Below are positions 1 through 7,933 of a DNA stretch of 44,883 bases, in pieces (the stretch's first letter is position 1; every line of letters starts with the position of its first letter). Position numbers and translations under genes: made by a program. The stretch covers positions 1 to 44,883 of the forward strand of contig JALEZW010000029.1 of the NCBI GenBank assembly GCA_022772675.1, in the 5' to 3' direction. The notes under the pieces are model-generated. The model saw only the letters and a list, made by a program, of their open reading frames with translations. It made no database searches and was not told the DNA's origin. Source of the stretch: Agathobacter sp. (lineage in GTDB: Bacteria; Bacillota; Clostridia; Lachnospirales; Lachnospiraceae).

Positions 1-322
1 TATTTCTCAAAGCTCCGGCAATTGTTGTGGAAGTAGCCCAGGTATCTGCGCCACCTAATACACGATCTGTAACAAGGATTGCATTATCAGCTCCCATTGC
101 CAGTGCCTCACGAAGTACATCATCTGCCTTTGGAAGTCCCATGGTAAGTACGGTAACCTCTGCTCCTGTGGCATCTTTAATCTGAAGTGCTGCTTCCAAA
201 CCAGCCTTGTCATCTGGATTCATAATTGCAAGCATTGCTGCTCTATCTAATGTTCCGTCCGGGTTAAACTTTACGCCGCCCTTTGTGTCAGGAACCTGTT
301 TAATACATACTACGATTTTCAT
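1..322 (-). CDS. etfB: Electron transfer flavoprotein beta subunit (3' end beyond window)
   Basis: This is the N-terminal ~107 residues of an EtfB; the gene continues past the left edge. The product starts MKIVVCIKQVPDT, the typical beginning of the family, and continues with the nucleotide-binding fold (GADNAILVTDRVLGGADTWA region). EtfB pairs with EtfA and, in anaerobic butyrate formers, with butyryl-CoA dehydrogenase in an electron-bifurcating complex that couples crotonyl-CoA reduction to ferredoxin reduction. It follows bcd by 32 bases, so it belongs to the same operon. An in-frame ATG at 331 also exists, but the AGGAGG at about 333-338 is then only 2 bases away. The start at 322 has normal spacing and matches the family start. 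etfA presumably lies further left (inference). Confidence 0.93.
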   Translation of the reverse strand, partial: MKIVVCIKQVPDTKGGVKFNPDGTLDRAAMLAIMNPDDKAGLEAALQIKDATGAEVTVLTMGLPKADDVLREALAMGADNAILVTDRVLGGADTWATSTTIAGALRN

Positions 323-354
323 GTATTTCATTTCCTCCTTTTTTGGTCTGTCGC

Positions 355-1509
355 TTATTTCAGTAATGCACCAGAGATAACCATTCTCTGAACTTCTGAA
401 GTTCCTTCATAGATCTCTGTAATCTTTGCATCACGCATCATACGCTCTACATCGTACTCACGGATATATCCATATCCACCGAAGAGCTGAACAACCTCTG
501 TGGTAACAGCCATAGCAGTCTCTGCTGCAAATAATTTAGCCTTGGCAGCCTCTACAGAGTAAACCTTCTGGGTAGCCTTGGCATTAGCTGCCTTGTAAAC
601 AAGAAGCTGAGCAGCCTCAATTCTTGCAGCCATATCGGCAATCTTGAACTGTGTATTCTGCTGCTGAGCGATGGAACGGCCAAACTGCTTTCTTTCCTTG
701 GTGTATGCGATACAGCGTTCTAATGCGCCCTCTGCAATACCCAGTGCCTGTGCAGCAATACCGATACGTCCGCCATCCAGTGTATGCATGGCAATCGGGA
801 AACCTCTTCCTTCCGGTCCCAGTAATGCATCCTTTGGAATTCTGCAATCCTCAAAGATCAGCTCATAGGTAGATGATCCACGGATACCCATCTTCTTCTC
901 CTTGGTTCCGAATGAGAATCCAGGAGTTCCCTTTTCTACGATGAATGCGGAGAAGTTCTTCTTCTTTCTGCCGCGCTTGTCCTCTGTTACGCTGGTAACA
1001 GCAATGATGATATAAACATCTGCAACCTTACCGTTGGTGATAAAGCACTTGCTGCCGTTTAATACCCACTCATCTCCATCTAAAACAGCCTTTGTCTGGC
1101 AGCCCTGTGCGTCAGTACCTGCCCCCGGCTCAGTAAGACCGAAAGCACCAAGCTTCTCGCCCTTTGCCAGCGGAACCACATATTTCTGCTTCTGTTCTTC
1201 TGTACCATATGTCATAATCGGGTCAATGCAGAGGGATGTATGTGCAGAAACGATAACGCCTGTTGTAGCACATACCTTTGATAACTCCTCAACACACATT
1301 ACATATGTAAGAGGGTCACATCCCTGTCCACCGTACTCCTTCGGAACCGGAATTCCTAAGAATCCGTATTTTGCCATCTTCTTAACTGTCTCGGCAGGGA
1401 ACTGCTCTGTCTCGTCTGTCTCCTGTGCGAGAGGTTTTACTTCTGTCTCAGCGAAATCTTTGAAGAGCCCACGAGCCATCTCATGTTTCTTGTCTAAAGT
1501 AAAATCCAT
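355..1509 (-). CDS. bcd: Butyryl-CoA dehydrogenase (short-chain acyl-CoA dehydrogenase)
   Basis: This is a full-length 384-residue acyl-CoA dehydrogenase. The N-terminal helical domain is followed by the flavin/substrate motif FGLTEPGAGTD, the middle beta domain, and the C-terminal helical domain with the catalytic glutamate E368 in ITEIYEGTSEVQ. FAD-dependent reduction of crotonyl-CoA to butyryl-CoA is inferred from its place between hbd and etfB. In this setting the enzyme normally works with EtfAB in electron bifurcation. AGGAG lies 10 bases before the ATG. It is the third gene of a minus-strand operon thl-hbd-bcd-etfB. A short GC hairpin lies in the gap before it (1553-1571). Confidence 0.95.
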   Translation of the reverse strand: MDFTLDKKHEMARGLFKDFAETEVKPLAQETDETEQFPAETVKKMAKYGFLGIPVPKEYGGQGCDPLTYVMCVEELSKVCATTGVIVSAHTSLCIDPIMTYGTEEQKQKYVVPLAKGEKLGAFGLTEPGAGTDAQGCQTKAVLDGDEWVLNGSKCFITNGKVADVYIIIAVTSVTEDKRGRKKKNFSAFIVEKGTPGFSFGTKEKKMGIRGSSTYELIFEDCRIPKDALLGPEGRGFPIAMHTLDGGRIGIAAQALGIAEGALERCIAYTKERKQFGRSIAQQQNTQFKIADMAARIEAAQLLVYKAANAKATQKVYSVEAAKAKLFAAETAMAVTTEVVQLFGGYGYIREYDVERMMRDAKITEIYEGTSEVQRMVISGALLK

Positions 1510-1552
1510 GATTTTAACACTCCTTTAATTTTTATAATATAATTTCAGAAAA

Positions 1553-1571
1553 GCCCGATAAAAAACCGGGC
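1553..1571 (-). other. Intercistronic hairpin between hbd and bcd
   Basis: Read on the minus strand, GCCCG and CGGGC flank a 9-base loop and are followed by TTTTC. It lies 15 bases after the hbd stop. The 5-bp stem is short for a full terminator. A partial terminator or RNA processing/stability stem that tunes bcd-etf relative to thl-hbd is possible. Confidence 0.4.
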
Positions 1572-1585
1572 CTTTCGATTTGTTA

Positions 1586-2458
1586 TTACTGTGCGTCTAC
1601 CGGTGTCTTTGTACGGTCGGCATTGTAAATGTAGAATCCCTTGCCGCTCTTACAGCCAAGATTACCGCCACGGACCATCTTACGAAGTAACGGACATGCA
1701 CGATACTTGCTGTCGCCGGTCTCATTGTAAAGGACATCCATAATTGCCAGGCAGATATCAAGACCGATGAAATCACCTAACTCAAGAGGTCCCATTGGAT
1801 GGTTAGCACCAAGCTTCATTGCTGCATCGATTCCGGCAATATCGGAAACACCTTCCATCTTGATGAAAGCAGCCTCGTTGATCATCGGGATTAAGATACG
1901 GTTTACTACGAATCCTGCTGCTTCATTTACCTGTACAGGAGTCTTTCCGATTTCCTCAGAAATCTTCTTGATTGTCTCTACCGTTTCTGCAGATGTATTT
2001 GCGCCTGCAATAACCTCAACCAGTTTCATACGGTCAGCCGGGTTAAAGAAATGCATACCAATGGTAGCATGCTCAATTCCGTTTCCAATCTCTGTGATAG
2101 AAAGAGAAGAAGTGTTGGATGCAAGAATACACTCCGGCTTAACAATCTTATCCAGCTCAGCAAATGTTGTCTTCTTAACCTGCATATCCTCAAAGGCAGC
2201 CTCAACGATCAGATCGCAGTCTGCACAAAGATCTTCCTTAAGTCCAGGAGTAATGCTGTTTAAGATTCCGTCAACCTTCTCCTGTGTAAGTTTTCCTTTT
2301 TCAACAAGTCTTGCATATCCTTTTGCAATCTTGTCCTTTCCGCCTTCTGCCCACTCTTTTTTGATATCGCAGAGAGCTACCTCATAGCCATCTACCTGGG
2401 CAAATGCCTTTGCAATGCCCTGACCCATTGTACCTGCGCCAATAACGCCAACCTTCAT
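1586..2458 (-). CDS. hbd: 3-hydroxybutyryl-CoA dehydrogenase
   Basis: This 290-residue protein has the usual family length. It starts with the Rossmann dinucleotide motif GAGTMGQG (residues 7-14). The substrate serine region NTSSLS lies near 115-120, and the catalytic histidine H136 lies in HFFNPADRMKLVEV. The C-terminal 3HCDH domain carries NHPMGPLELGDFIGLD. It reduces acetoacetyl-CoA to 3-hydroxybutyryl-CoA in butyrate formation. It sits 64 bases after thl and 76 bases before bcd on the same strand. Crotonase (crt), which catalyses the next step and often lies in such clusters, is absent here. Confidence 0.95.
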   Translation of the reverse strand: MKVGVIGAGTMGQGIAKAFAQVDGYEVALCDIKKEWAEGGKDKIAKGYARLVEKGKLTQEKVDGILNSITPGLKEDLCADCDLIVEAAFEDMQVKKTTFAELDKIVKPECILASNTSSLSITEIGNGIEHATIGMHFFNPADRMKLVEVIAGANTSAETVETIKKISEEIGKTPVQVNEAAGFVVNRILIPMINEAAFIKMEGVSDIAGIDAAMKLGANHPMGPLELGDFIGLDICLAIMDVLYNETGDSKYRACPLLRKMVRGGNLGCKSGKGFYIYNADRTKTPVDAQ

Positions 2459-2522
2459 GATCTATGTACCTCCTAAAATTTTATGTTTTATATCTGGCAA
2501 AGATAATTTATCTCAACTGTAA

Positions 2523-3707
2523 TTAGTACTTCTCAACGATTGTTGAGCAGCCCATTCCACCACCGATGCAAAGTGTAGCAAGACCACGGTTGGATCCGCG
2601 CTTCTGCATCTCATGAAGCAGTGTAACAAGAATACGGCAGCCGCTGGCTCCAACCGGATGTCCCAGTGCGATTGCACCACCGTTTACGTTAACCTTGGAC
2701 ATATCAAAGTTCAAGTCTCTTGCAACTGCGATGGACTGTGCAGCAAATGCCTCATTTGCCTCAACCAGATCAATATCATCGATAGTAAGACCGGTCTTTG
2801 CAAATACCTTTCTTGTAGAAGCGACCGGACCAACACCCATGATCTCAGGCTCAACTCCGCCAAGTGCTCCTGCTACCCATGTAGCCATAGGTGTAACACC
2901 AAGCTCCTTTGCTTTCTCTTCACTCATTACAACGATTGCTGCTGCACCATCATTGATACCGGATGCATTACCTGCTGTAACAAGTCCGCCTTCCTTGCCG
3001 GAACAGCATCTTAACTTGGAAAGTGTCTCAGCTGTTGTGCCCGGACGCGGTCCCTCATCCTTAACAAAATCAACGATTTCTTTCTTAACCTTAACCGGTA
3101 CCGGAACGATTTCATCATCAAATTTACCTGCTGCGATAGCTGCCTCGCACTTCTGCTGGCTGTTTGCAGAGAACTCATCCAGTTCTTCTCTTGTGATTCC
3201 GTACTTATCACATACATTCTCTGCTGTGATCATCATATGGTAATGATTGAAAGCATCTGTTAATGCATCATTTACCATTGTATCGATAATAGTTGCATTG
3301 TTCATACGATATCCGAAACGGGCCTTTGTCATCGCATATGGAGCCATGGACATGTTCTCCATACCACCGGCAACAACGATATCAGCCTCTCCTGCCAGGA
3401 TCATGGTTGCTGCATCGTTGACACACTTGAGACCGGATCCACAAACAACGTTGATTGTGATAGCCGGAACCTCAATTGGTAAACCAGCCTTGATGGATGC
3501 CTGACGTGCTACGTTCTGTCCCTGTGCTGCCTGAATAACGCAGCCCATCTTGACTTCGTCAACCTGCTCTGGCTTAACACCGGCTCTCTTTAATGCCTCT
3601 TTAATTACGATTGCTCCTAAATCTGCTGCCGGAGTGTTGCTTAATGCTCCGCCCATCTTGCCGATTGCTGTACGGCAAGCACCTGCTAATACAACTTTCT
3701 TTGCCAT
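2523..3707 (-). CDS. thlA: Acetyl-CoA C-acetyltransferase (thiolase)
   Basis: This 394-residue biosynthetic thiolase condenses two acetyl-CoA to acetoacetyl-CoA, the entry step to butyrate. The nucleophilic Cys89 lies in NVVCGSGLK, His350 in [10 protein letters not shown], and the second catalytic Cys380 in LCIGGGMG. All three essential residues are present. AAAGGAG sits 8 bases before the ATG. It is the first gene of the butyrate operon and has a good sigma-A type promoter at 3770-3798. The Leu/Ile/Ala-rich remainder matches the two thiolase half-domains. Confidence 0.96.
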   Translation of the reverse strand: MAKKVVLAGACRTAIGKMGGALSNTPAADLGAIVIKEALKRAGVKPEQVDEVKMGCVIQAAQGQNVARQASIKAGLPIEVPAITINVVCGSGLKCVNDAATMILAGEADIVVAGGMENMSMAPYAMTKARFGYRMNNATIIDTMVNDALTDAFNHYHMMITAENVCDKYGITREELDEFSANSQQKCEAAIAAGKFDDEIVPVPVKVKKEIVDFVKDEGPRPGTTAETLSKLRCCSGKEGGLVTAGNASGINDGAAAIVVMSEEKAKELGVTPMATWVAGALGGVEPEIMGVGPVASTRKVFAKTGLTIDDIDLVEANEAFAAQSIAVARDLNFDMSKVNVNGGAIALGHPVGASGCRILVTLLHEMQKRGSNRGLATLCIGGGMGCSTIVEKY

Positions 3708-3769
3708 TTTACGTTCTCCTTTAAGTCAAACTTGCGCCATCTGACGCTGTTAATTTTTTAACAATGTCT

Positions 3770-3798
3770 ATAATACCACATTTTTCGCATAAAATCAA
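3770..3798 (-). promoter_or_regulatory. Sigma-A promoter of the thl-hbd-bcd-etf operon
   Basis: On the minus strand, TTGATT (-35, 3793-3798) and TATTAT (-10, 3770-3775) are separated by 17 bases. The predicted start lies about 55 bases before the thl ATG. Confidence 0.7.
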
Positions 3799-3908
3799 TG
3801 AAAACATATGCTGTTCACAAAAAAATTCATAACAACTGTTCCTGTTCCCCCCGGCACCTCCACCCTCATGCCGGGACATGCCGGTTTCTCAAATTTCCCC
3901 ATCATTTC

Positions 3909-3953
3909 ATGATATGAGGGTCAAAAGCTATTTTACCCCTCATTTGATACACG
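3909..3953. repeat. Dispersed 45-bp palindrome, copy A
   Basis: An imperfect inverted repeat with arms ATGATATGAGGGTCAAAA and TTTTACCCCTCATTTGAT around a 4-base centre. The same element recurs at 11728-11772 and 31004-31044. All copies are intergenic and lie upstream of a minus-strand gene. It resembles the REP/MITE-like palindromes of bacterial genomes; no transposase is linked to it. Confidence 0.75.
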
Positions 3954-3981
3954 GATTGCTCCTTTGCCAAGGAAAATCACA

Positions 3982-4043
3982 GGGTCATCAATCAAAGATT
4001 GACGACAGTCCTGGGTCATCAATCAAAGATTGACGACAGTCCT
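3982..4043. repeat. Tandem duplication of a 31-bp unit that is itself an inverted repeat
   Basis: Two identical 31-bp units (3982-4012 and 4013-4043) lie head to tail. Each contains GTCATCAATC-AAA-GATTGACGAC, an inverted repeat with one mismatch. The second unit ends two bases before the -35 box of the promoter at 4046, and the thl promoter lies about 200 bases to the left. This placement fits a duplicated protein-binding site (inference). The rest of 3708-4161 holds only this repeat, the palindrome at 3909 and two promoters. Confidence 0.7.
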
Positions 4044-4045
4044 CA

Positions 4046-4074
4046 TTGCATCAGTAAATGTTTTATGGTATAGT
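4046..4074 (+). promoter_or_regulatory. Sigma-A promoter for the HD-GYP-like gene
   Basis: TTGCAT (4046-4051) and TATAGT (4069-4074) are separated by exactly 17 bases. They lie about 90 bases upstream of the chosen start at 4162 and directly after the tandem inverted repeats. Confidence 0.65.
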
Positions 4075-4161
4075 TACAGTAGTTATAAGGGAAGGTTTAC
4101 GGTATCCTCAGCATATACCGCATATAGACTGATATTTTTGTGGAATGGGGGAACTTTCACT

Positions 4162-5367
4162 ATGAAATTTGTCAAAACAGAAGATTTAAAGCCGGGTATG
4201 AGGCTTGCAAAACCAATCTATAATAAAAACGGCGTACTTTTATATGAACGAAATTCCAAACTCACTGCCCCGGGCATTTCCAGTGCAAGGAATTTCGGGC
4301 TGATCGGTGTATACATCCTAGAGCCGGCGGAGCCTGTTCCGCCTCTTTCCAAAGAGGATCTGGAATTTGAGCAGCTTCAGACCATTTATATTTTCCGGCT
4401 GCGGGAATGCATGGACTGTATTGCCCAGCGGAGAAAGTTAGAGAATTACCAGGCTTTTCTGGAGGATATCCTGAAGCATTTCGGCTCGTTAACACACCGG
4501 GTAAACTTTAATCAGAATCTCCGAAGCAGTGATGATTTTATGTACAAGCATGCCATCAGTACCGCCATCCTTACAACAATGATGGGGTCTAAGCTTCGCT
4601 ATCCTGCAGATAAACTCCGCATTCTGGCCACTGCTGCACTTTTTTACGACAGCGGCTACCGCAGTGTACCCAACACCATACTGGACAAAGGAATTAATTT
4701 GTCTGCATCCGATATGGATGTCATTCAGCTTTCACTGGAAAAAGGACTGGTTCCCCTTTCCATGTACCGGGATGAATTTTCCTATTTTTCACGGGCACTG
4801 TCGCTGATGCAGACCTACGTCTATGAAGACCACCCGGAAAAGCTTGCCGCAAGACCGGACGATGAGCTTCAGGAGATGGCTGCTTTGCTTCGGGTTGCGG
4901 ATCATTTTGACCAGATGACTGCCATGAATATCGGCTACGAACCAATGTCTGAGATTGCCGCCATGGGTTATCTCAGCTCCCATCCGGACAAGTATCCCAA
5001 GCTTCTTGCAGCCACCCTTGCGGAGTGTATCCACATTGTACCCCATGCTGCAAATGTAGATTTGTCTACCGGAGACAAGGGCATTGTGCTTGTGGAAAAC
5101 ACCAAAGACTTTATGCGTCCCGTTATCTTACGTCTTTCCGATAATAAAATTTACGATTTGAGCAAGGATGAGGACTACCAGAAGGTACATATTGTGGATA
5201 TCATGAAAACAATGGACAACCGGGTTGCCATGGACAAGGATACCATCAAACAGTTTGTACCGGATGCAAAACTGCAGAAACTGACACAGGATTTGCAGGC
5301 AAAATTAAAAAGAGCCAACGCAGCTGCAGCAAAAAGGAAAAAACGAAACCCCACTGCCGGGAAATAG
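4162..5367 (+). CDS. Degenerate HD-GYP domain protein
   Basis: This is a 401-residue cytoplasmic protein. The N-terminal part (about 1-60) resembles the small domain preceding many HD-GYP phosphodiesterases (MKFVKTEDLKPGMRLAKPIY). The HD-GYP-like core follows, with MYKHAISTAIL, ALFYDSG where active members have LLHDIGK, and ALLRVADHFDQMT. The family's C-terminal signature (VPHAANVDLSTGDKGIV, then RPVI) is well kept. The HD metal pair has become YD and the HH-GYP motif is not recognisable, so c-di-GMP hydrolysis is probably lost and a sensing or scaffold role is more likely (inference). The C-terminus is Lys/Ala rich. The start at 4162 has GGGGGA upstream; the frame is open to a TTG at 4030, but those residues look non-coding. 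Confidence 0.8.
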   Translation: MKFVKTEDLKPGMRLAKPIYNKNGVLLYERNSKLTAPGISSARNFGLIGVYILEPAEPVPPLSKEDLEFEQLQTIYIFRLRECMDCIAQRRKLENYQAFLEDILKHFGSLTHRVNFNQNLRSSDDFMYKHAISTAILTTMMGSKLRYPADKLRILATAALFYDSGYRSVPNTILDKGINLSASDMDVIQLSLEKGLVPLSMYRDEFSYFSRALSLMQTYVYEDHPEKLAARPDDELQEMAALLRVADHFDQMTAMNIGYEPMSEIAAMGYLSSHPDKYPKLLAATLAECIHIVPHAANVDLSTGDKGIVLVENTKDFMRPVILRLSDNKIYDLSKDEDYQKVHIVDIMKTMDNRVAMDKDTIKQFVPDAKLQKLTQDLQAKLKRANAAAAKRKKRNPTAGK

Positions 5368-5417
5368 TTTCCATAAATGATTCAATAGAACAATATTTCA
5401 ACATAACAATTAAAAAT

Positions 5418-5457
5418 CCCCTGTCGAAAAAAAGCTTTTCGACAGGGGTTTTTTTTT
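5418..5457 (+). terminator. Rho-independent terminator after the HD-GYP-like gene
   Basis: CCCCTGTCGAAAA pairs perfectly with TTTTCGACAGGGG around a 5-base loop, followed by nine T. It is 50 bases after the stop codon. Confidence 0.95.
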
Positions 5458-5536
5458 CCCTATGTCCCCGCTCTGCAAAGAAAATTCAAAATGATATATT
5501 CAGGTAAAACCGCAGTAAAACGGTAACTTGTTACTA

Positions 5537-5565
5537 TTGACACGCAGGATCTTATCTGCTATATT
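5537..5565 (+). promoter_or_regulatory. Sigma-A promoter of the padR operon
   Basis: A consensus TTGACA (5537-5542) and TATATT (5560-5565) are separated by 17 bases. The predicted start near 5572 leaves a leader of about 130 bases that contains the 15-bp repeat array. Confidence 0.8.
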
Positions 5566-5582
5566 TACTTCATCAAACGTAC

Positions 5583-5642
5583 CACGCCTGACATAGTATT
5601 ATCTATCGTAGCATTATCTATCGTACCATTGCCAGACGTAGT
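5583..5642. repeat. Four-unit 15-bp tandem array in the padR leader
   Basis: Four consecutive 15-base units start at 5583, 5598, 5613 and 5628. The middle two differ at one base (ATTATCTATCGTAGC against ...TACC). The outer two are diverged but keep the GAC/TAGT spacing. The array is followed by a small GGGAG/CTCCC hairpin (5652-5667) before the ribosome binding site. It could be a multi-site operator or a simple replication-slippage array. Confidence 0.6.
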
Positions 5643-5699
5643 AATTTCATGGGGAGATAAAACTCCCAATAATGATAATGGAAAAGGAGGTTTGTGTTA

Positions 5700-6053
5700 A
5701 TGAACATTAGCAGTGATGTAATCCGTGGCTACAATGACACCATGATTCTCTACCTCCTGTGGGAAGGACCATCCTACGGCTACGAGATCTCCAAACAGAT
5801 CAAAACCCTCTCCGATGGGAAATATATCATTAAGGAGACCACGTTGTACTCTGCTTTTACCCGGATGGAAAAAAACGGGTTCATTGAATCCTTCTCCAGC
5901 CAGAGTACCGACACCGGCAAACGCCGGACCTACTACCGTATCACGGAGACAGGACAAAGGTATTATCTGGAGAAGTGCAAAGAATGGGAACTCACACAGG
6001 AAGTCGTTGAAAAATTTATCTTGAAAGGGGATAACCGGAATGGAAACAATTAA
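5700..6053 (+). CDS. PadR-family transcriptional regulator
   Basis: This 117-residue winged-helix regulator has the PadR pattern: MILYLLWEGPSYGYEISKQI (helix-turn-helix start), ETTLYSAFTRMEKNGFIES (recognition helix and wing), and RRTYYRITETGQRYY. It likely represses its own operon, as is usual for PadR proteins encoded with DUF1700/DUF4097 partners; the signal is unknown. The ATG at 5700 has AGGAGG nine bases upstream. A GTG at 5694 is only three bases from that site and is less likely. Its stop overlaps the next gene by 14 bases, indicating translational coupling. Confidence 0.9.
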   Translation: MNISSDVIRGYNDTMILYLLWEGPSYGYEISKQIKTLSDGKYIIKETTLYSAFTRMEKNGFIESFSSQSTDTGKRRTYYRITETGQRYYLEKCKEWELTQEVVEKFILKGDNRNGNN

Positions 6054-7038
6054 AAATTATCTGGAAAGCATGTTCCTTAATCTTCCAAATACGCCGGAGG
6101 TCTATCGGGCCAAAAGCGAACTGTTACAGATGATGGAGGACAAATATACAGAATTAAAAGAAGAGGGGAAATCAGAAAATGAGGCCATTGGCATCGTCAT
6201 CTCCGAATTTGGAAATCTGGATGAGCTGGCGGCAGATCTTGGAATTGCAAGCTTTGTCCAGCCGAACAGCCAGGTTCCTGCTGGCAGAACCCTTTCTCTG
6301 GAGGATGTAAAAAACTGCCTTGCAGACTACGCAAGACACGCGTACCTTACCGCACTTGGTATTATGTTCTGTATTTTATCTTTCTGCGGACCGATTTTCC
6401 TAAGTGCCGCTGCAGAGCTTTCTCCACGACATGAGGATTTATTGGATGCTTTGGCCGGCGCCGCCTTTTTCCTGATCGTTGCCATCGGGGTAGGGCTTTT
6501 AGTATACTCCGGTATCTCCGTAGGAAAGTGGAAGTACCTGAAAACAGAGCGCTGTGTCACTGATTTTGCCACGACAGAATATATCCACCAGAGGATGGAA
6601 AGCTATAAGGGAACCTACGCGGCCCTTCTGACTGTAGGCATCATCCTGTGCATCCTATGTGTGCTGCCACCCATTATTTTCGATGCTGTATGGGATTCCT
6701 CCGGTTTCTGGGATGACTGCTCTGCCGGTTTTCTGTTTATCCTCGTTGCCCTCGGCGTATTCCTCATTGTGATGGGCAGTATGCGTCTTGGCAGTTACAA
6801 CCGCCTGCTTCACCTGAACGGTCAGGGCACCGTAGGCGGCAGCTATGTGCCAAACCAGCAGAACGAACCGCAGTATATCAATAAAACCGCGGCTGCCGTT
6901 ATGTCCGTTTACTGGCCAACGGTCACCTGCCTGTATCTGATCTGGAGCTTTTTGAGCTTTGACTGGCACATTACCTGGATCATCTGGCCCATTGCCGGAA
7001 TTATCCACACCCTGGTGAAAAACACCATGACAAAATAA
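6040..7038 (+). CDS. Membrane protein with PadR-linked N-terminal helical domain (DUF1700-like)
   Basis: This is a 332-residue membrane protein. Residues 1-75 form a soluble helical 'permease prefix' type domain (YRAKSELLQMMEDKYTELKEEG, then GIVISEFGN). About six hydrophobic segments follow, for example LTALGIMFCILSFCGPIF, FLIVAIGVGLLVYSG, VGIILCILCVLPPIIF and WHITWIIWPIAGIIHTLV. It is coupled by overlap to the PadR gene and followed by a DUF4097-type gene, the common three-gene arrangement in Firmicutes. The function is unknown; a role in envelope stress sensing is often suspected for such operons (inference). Confidence 0.8.
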   Translation: METIKNYLESMFLNLPNTPEVYRAKSELLQMMEDKYTELKEEGKSENEAIGIVISEFGNLDELAADLGIASFVQPNSQVPAGRTLSLEDVKNCLADYARHAYLTALGIMFCILSFCGPIFLSAAAELSPRHEDLLDALAGAAFFLIVAIGVGLLVYSGISVGKWKYLKTERCVTDFATTEYIHQRMESYKGTYAALLTVGIILCILCVLPPIIFDAVWDSSGFWDDCSAGFLFILVALGVFLIVMGSMRLGSYNRLLHLNGQGTVGGSYVPNQQNEPQYINKTAAAVMSVYWPTVTCLYLIWSFLSFDWHITWIIWPIAGIIHTLVKNTMTK

Positions 7039-7069
7039 AAACATATTGTTTTCAAGGAGGATTGCTGAA

Positions 7070-7846
7070 ATGAAAAAAAATATATATCTGACCGTACTGA
7101 CCATTGTTACAGTCATCTGTGTCATTGTCGGCAGCTGCTACCACCTGATCGGCTGGGGTGTTTCCCTTGCAGAATGGCTCAACCGGAGCGTCTTTCACAA
7201 GCAGACCGAGAACGCAGGGAACCTGATGACTGATACCGTTAACCTGGATGCCTTTTCCAATATTACAGCCGATATCAATGTTATGGATTTTACCCTGACC
7301 GAGGGAAGTGATTTTTCCATCAGCTACTCTGCCAGCAAAAAGCTGGTGCCGGAATATGAAGTAAAAAACAACACCTTAACTTTAAAGCAGAAAGATATCA
7401 AAGGGAACCAGTTTCCAGGAACCGGAAATAAGAAATGTACCGTAATCATTACCGTTCCGGACTCTCTTCAGACAGTGCAGATTGACGCAAATGTCGGCGA
7501 TGTGGATCTGGATGGCATTTCCGCAAAAAGCCTTATACTGGATGCAAATGTCGGCGATGTGGATGTCACAGAATGCAGCTTTGAACAGGTGAAGGCGGAT
7601 GCCTCCGTTGGAGACGTGGATTTTGAAAACAGCAGCTTTCAGAGCATGGATATCTCCGCTGATGTGGGCGATGTTTCCGTCAGTGCCGATGGGCTCTCCG
7701 ACTACCGGATGGAATTGTCCACCGACATCGGTGAGGTCAGCGTCAACGGCAGGAATTATCGCAAGAACTATGCGCACAGTGGTGACAGTGACTGCAAGCT
7801 CATCATTAACAACTCTACCGGGGATATTGAGGTGAGCTACCGCTGA
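7070..7846 (+). CDS. DUF4097-type repeat protein, membrane anchored
   Basis: This 258-residue protein has an N-terminal membrane anchor or uncleaved signal (residues ~5-30). An extracytoplasmic region follows, rich in short beta-strand repeats such as DANVGDVD (twice), DASVGDVD, SADVGDVS and STDIGEVS, typical of DUF4097/adhesin-like right-handed beta-helices. The ATG at 7070 has AGGAGG nine bases upstream; an earlier in-frame ATG at 7046 has no such site. It is the last gene of the padR operon, 31 bases after the membrane protein. A structural or ligand-binding role outside the membrane is likely; no catalytic motif is seen. Confidence 0.85.
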   Translation: MKKNIYLTVLTIVTVICVIVGSCYHLIGWGVSLAEWLNRSVFHKQTENAGNLMTDTVNLDAFSNITADINVMDFTLTEGSDFSISYSASKKLVPEYEVKNNTLTLKQKDIKGNQFPGTGNKKCTVIITVPDSLQTVQIDANVGDVDLDGISAKSLILDANVGDVDVTECSFEQVKADASVGDVDFENSSFQSMDISADVGDVSVSADGLSDYRMELSTDIGEVSVNGRNYRKNYAHSGDSDCKLIINNSTGDIEVSYR

Positions 7847-7865
7847 GTTAATATTAAATAAAAGT

Positions 7866-7926
7866 GGGGCAGAAGTCAGGTACTTATCCTGCCGGCAGGT
7901 TAGATAAGTGTTCTGATTTCTGCCCC
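7866..7926 (+). terminator. Long hairpin terminator after the padR operon
   Basis: GGGGCAGAA and TTCTGCCCC form the outer stem. Inner ACTTATC/GATAAGT and CTGCC/GGCAG pairs extend it, and CTTTC follows. It lies between the plus-strand padR operon and a minus-strand pseudogene, so it may stop transcription from both sides. Confidence 0.65.
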
Positions 7927-7933
7927 CTTTCAC

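Noticed and set aside
1034..1528. Plus-strand open frame opposite bcd
   Set aside because: Antisense shadow of a well-supported gene, with no family resemblance or ribosome binding site.
4030..4161. N-terminal extension of the HD-GYP-like gene from a TTG codon
   Set aside because: It runs through the tandem repeat and promoter, has no ribosome binding site, and the family start is at 4162.
5583..5642. CRISPR-like repeats
   Set aside because: Units are contiguous with no spacers and no cas genes are present.
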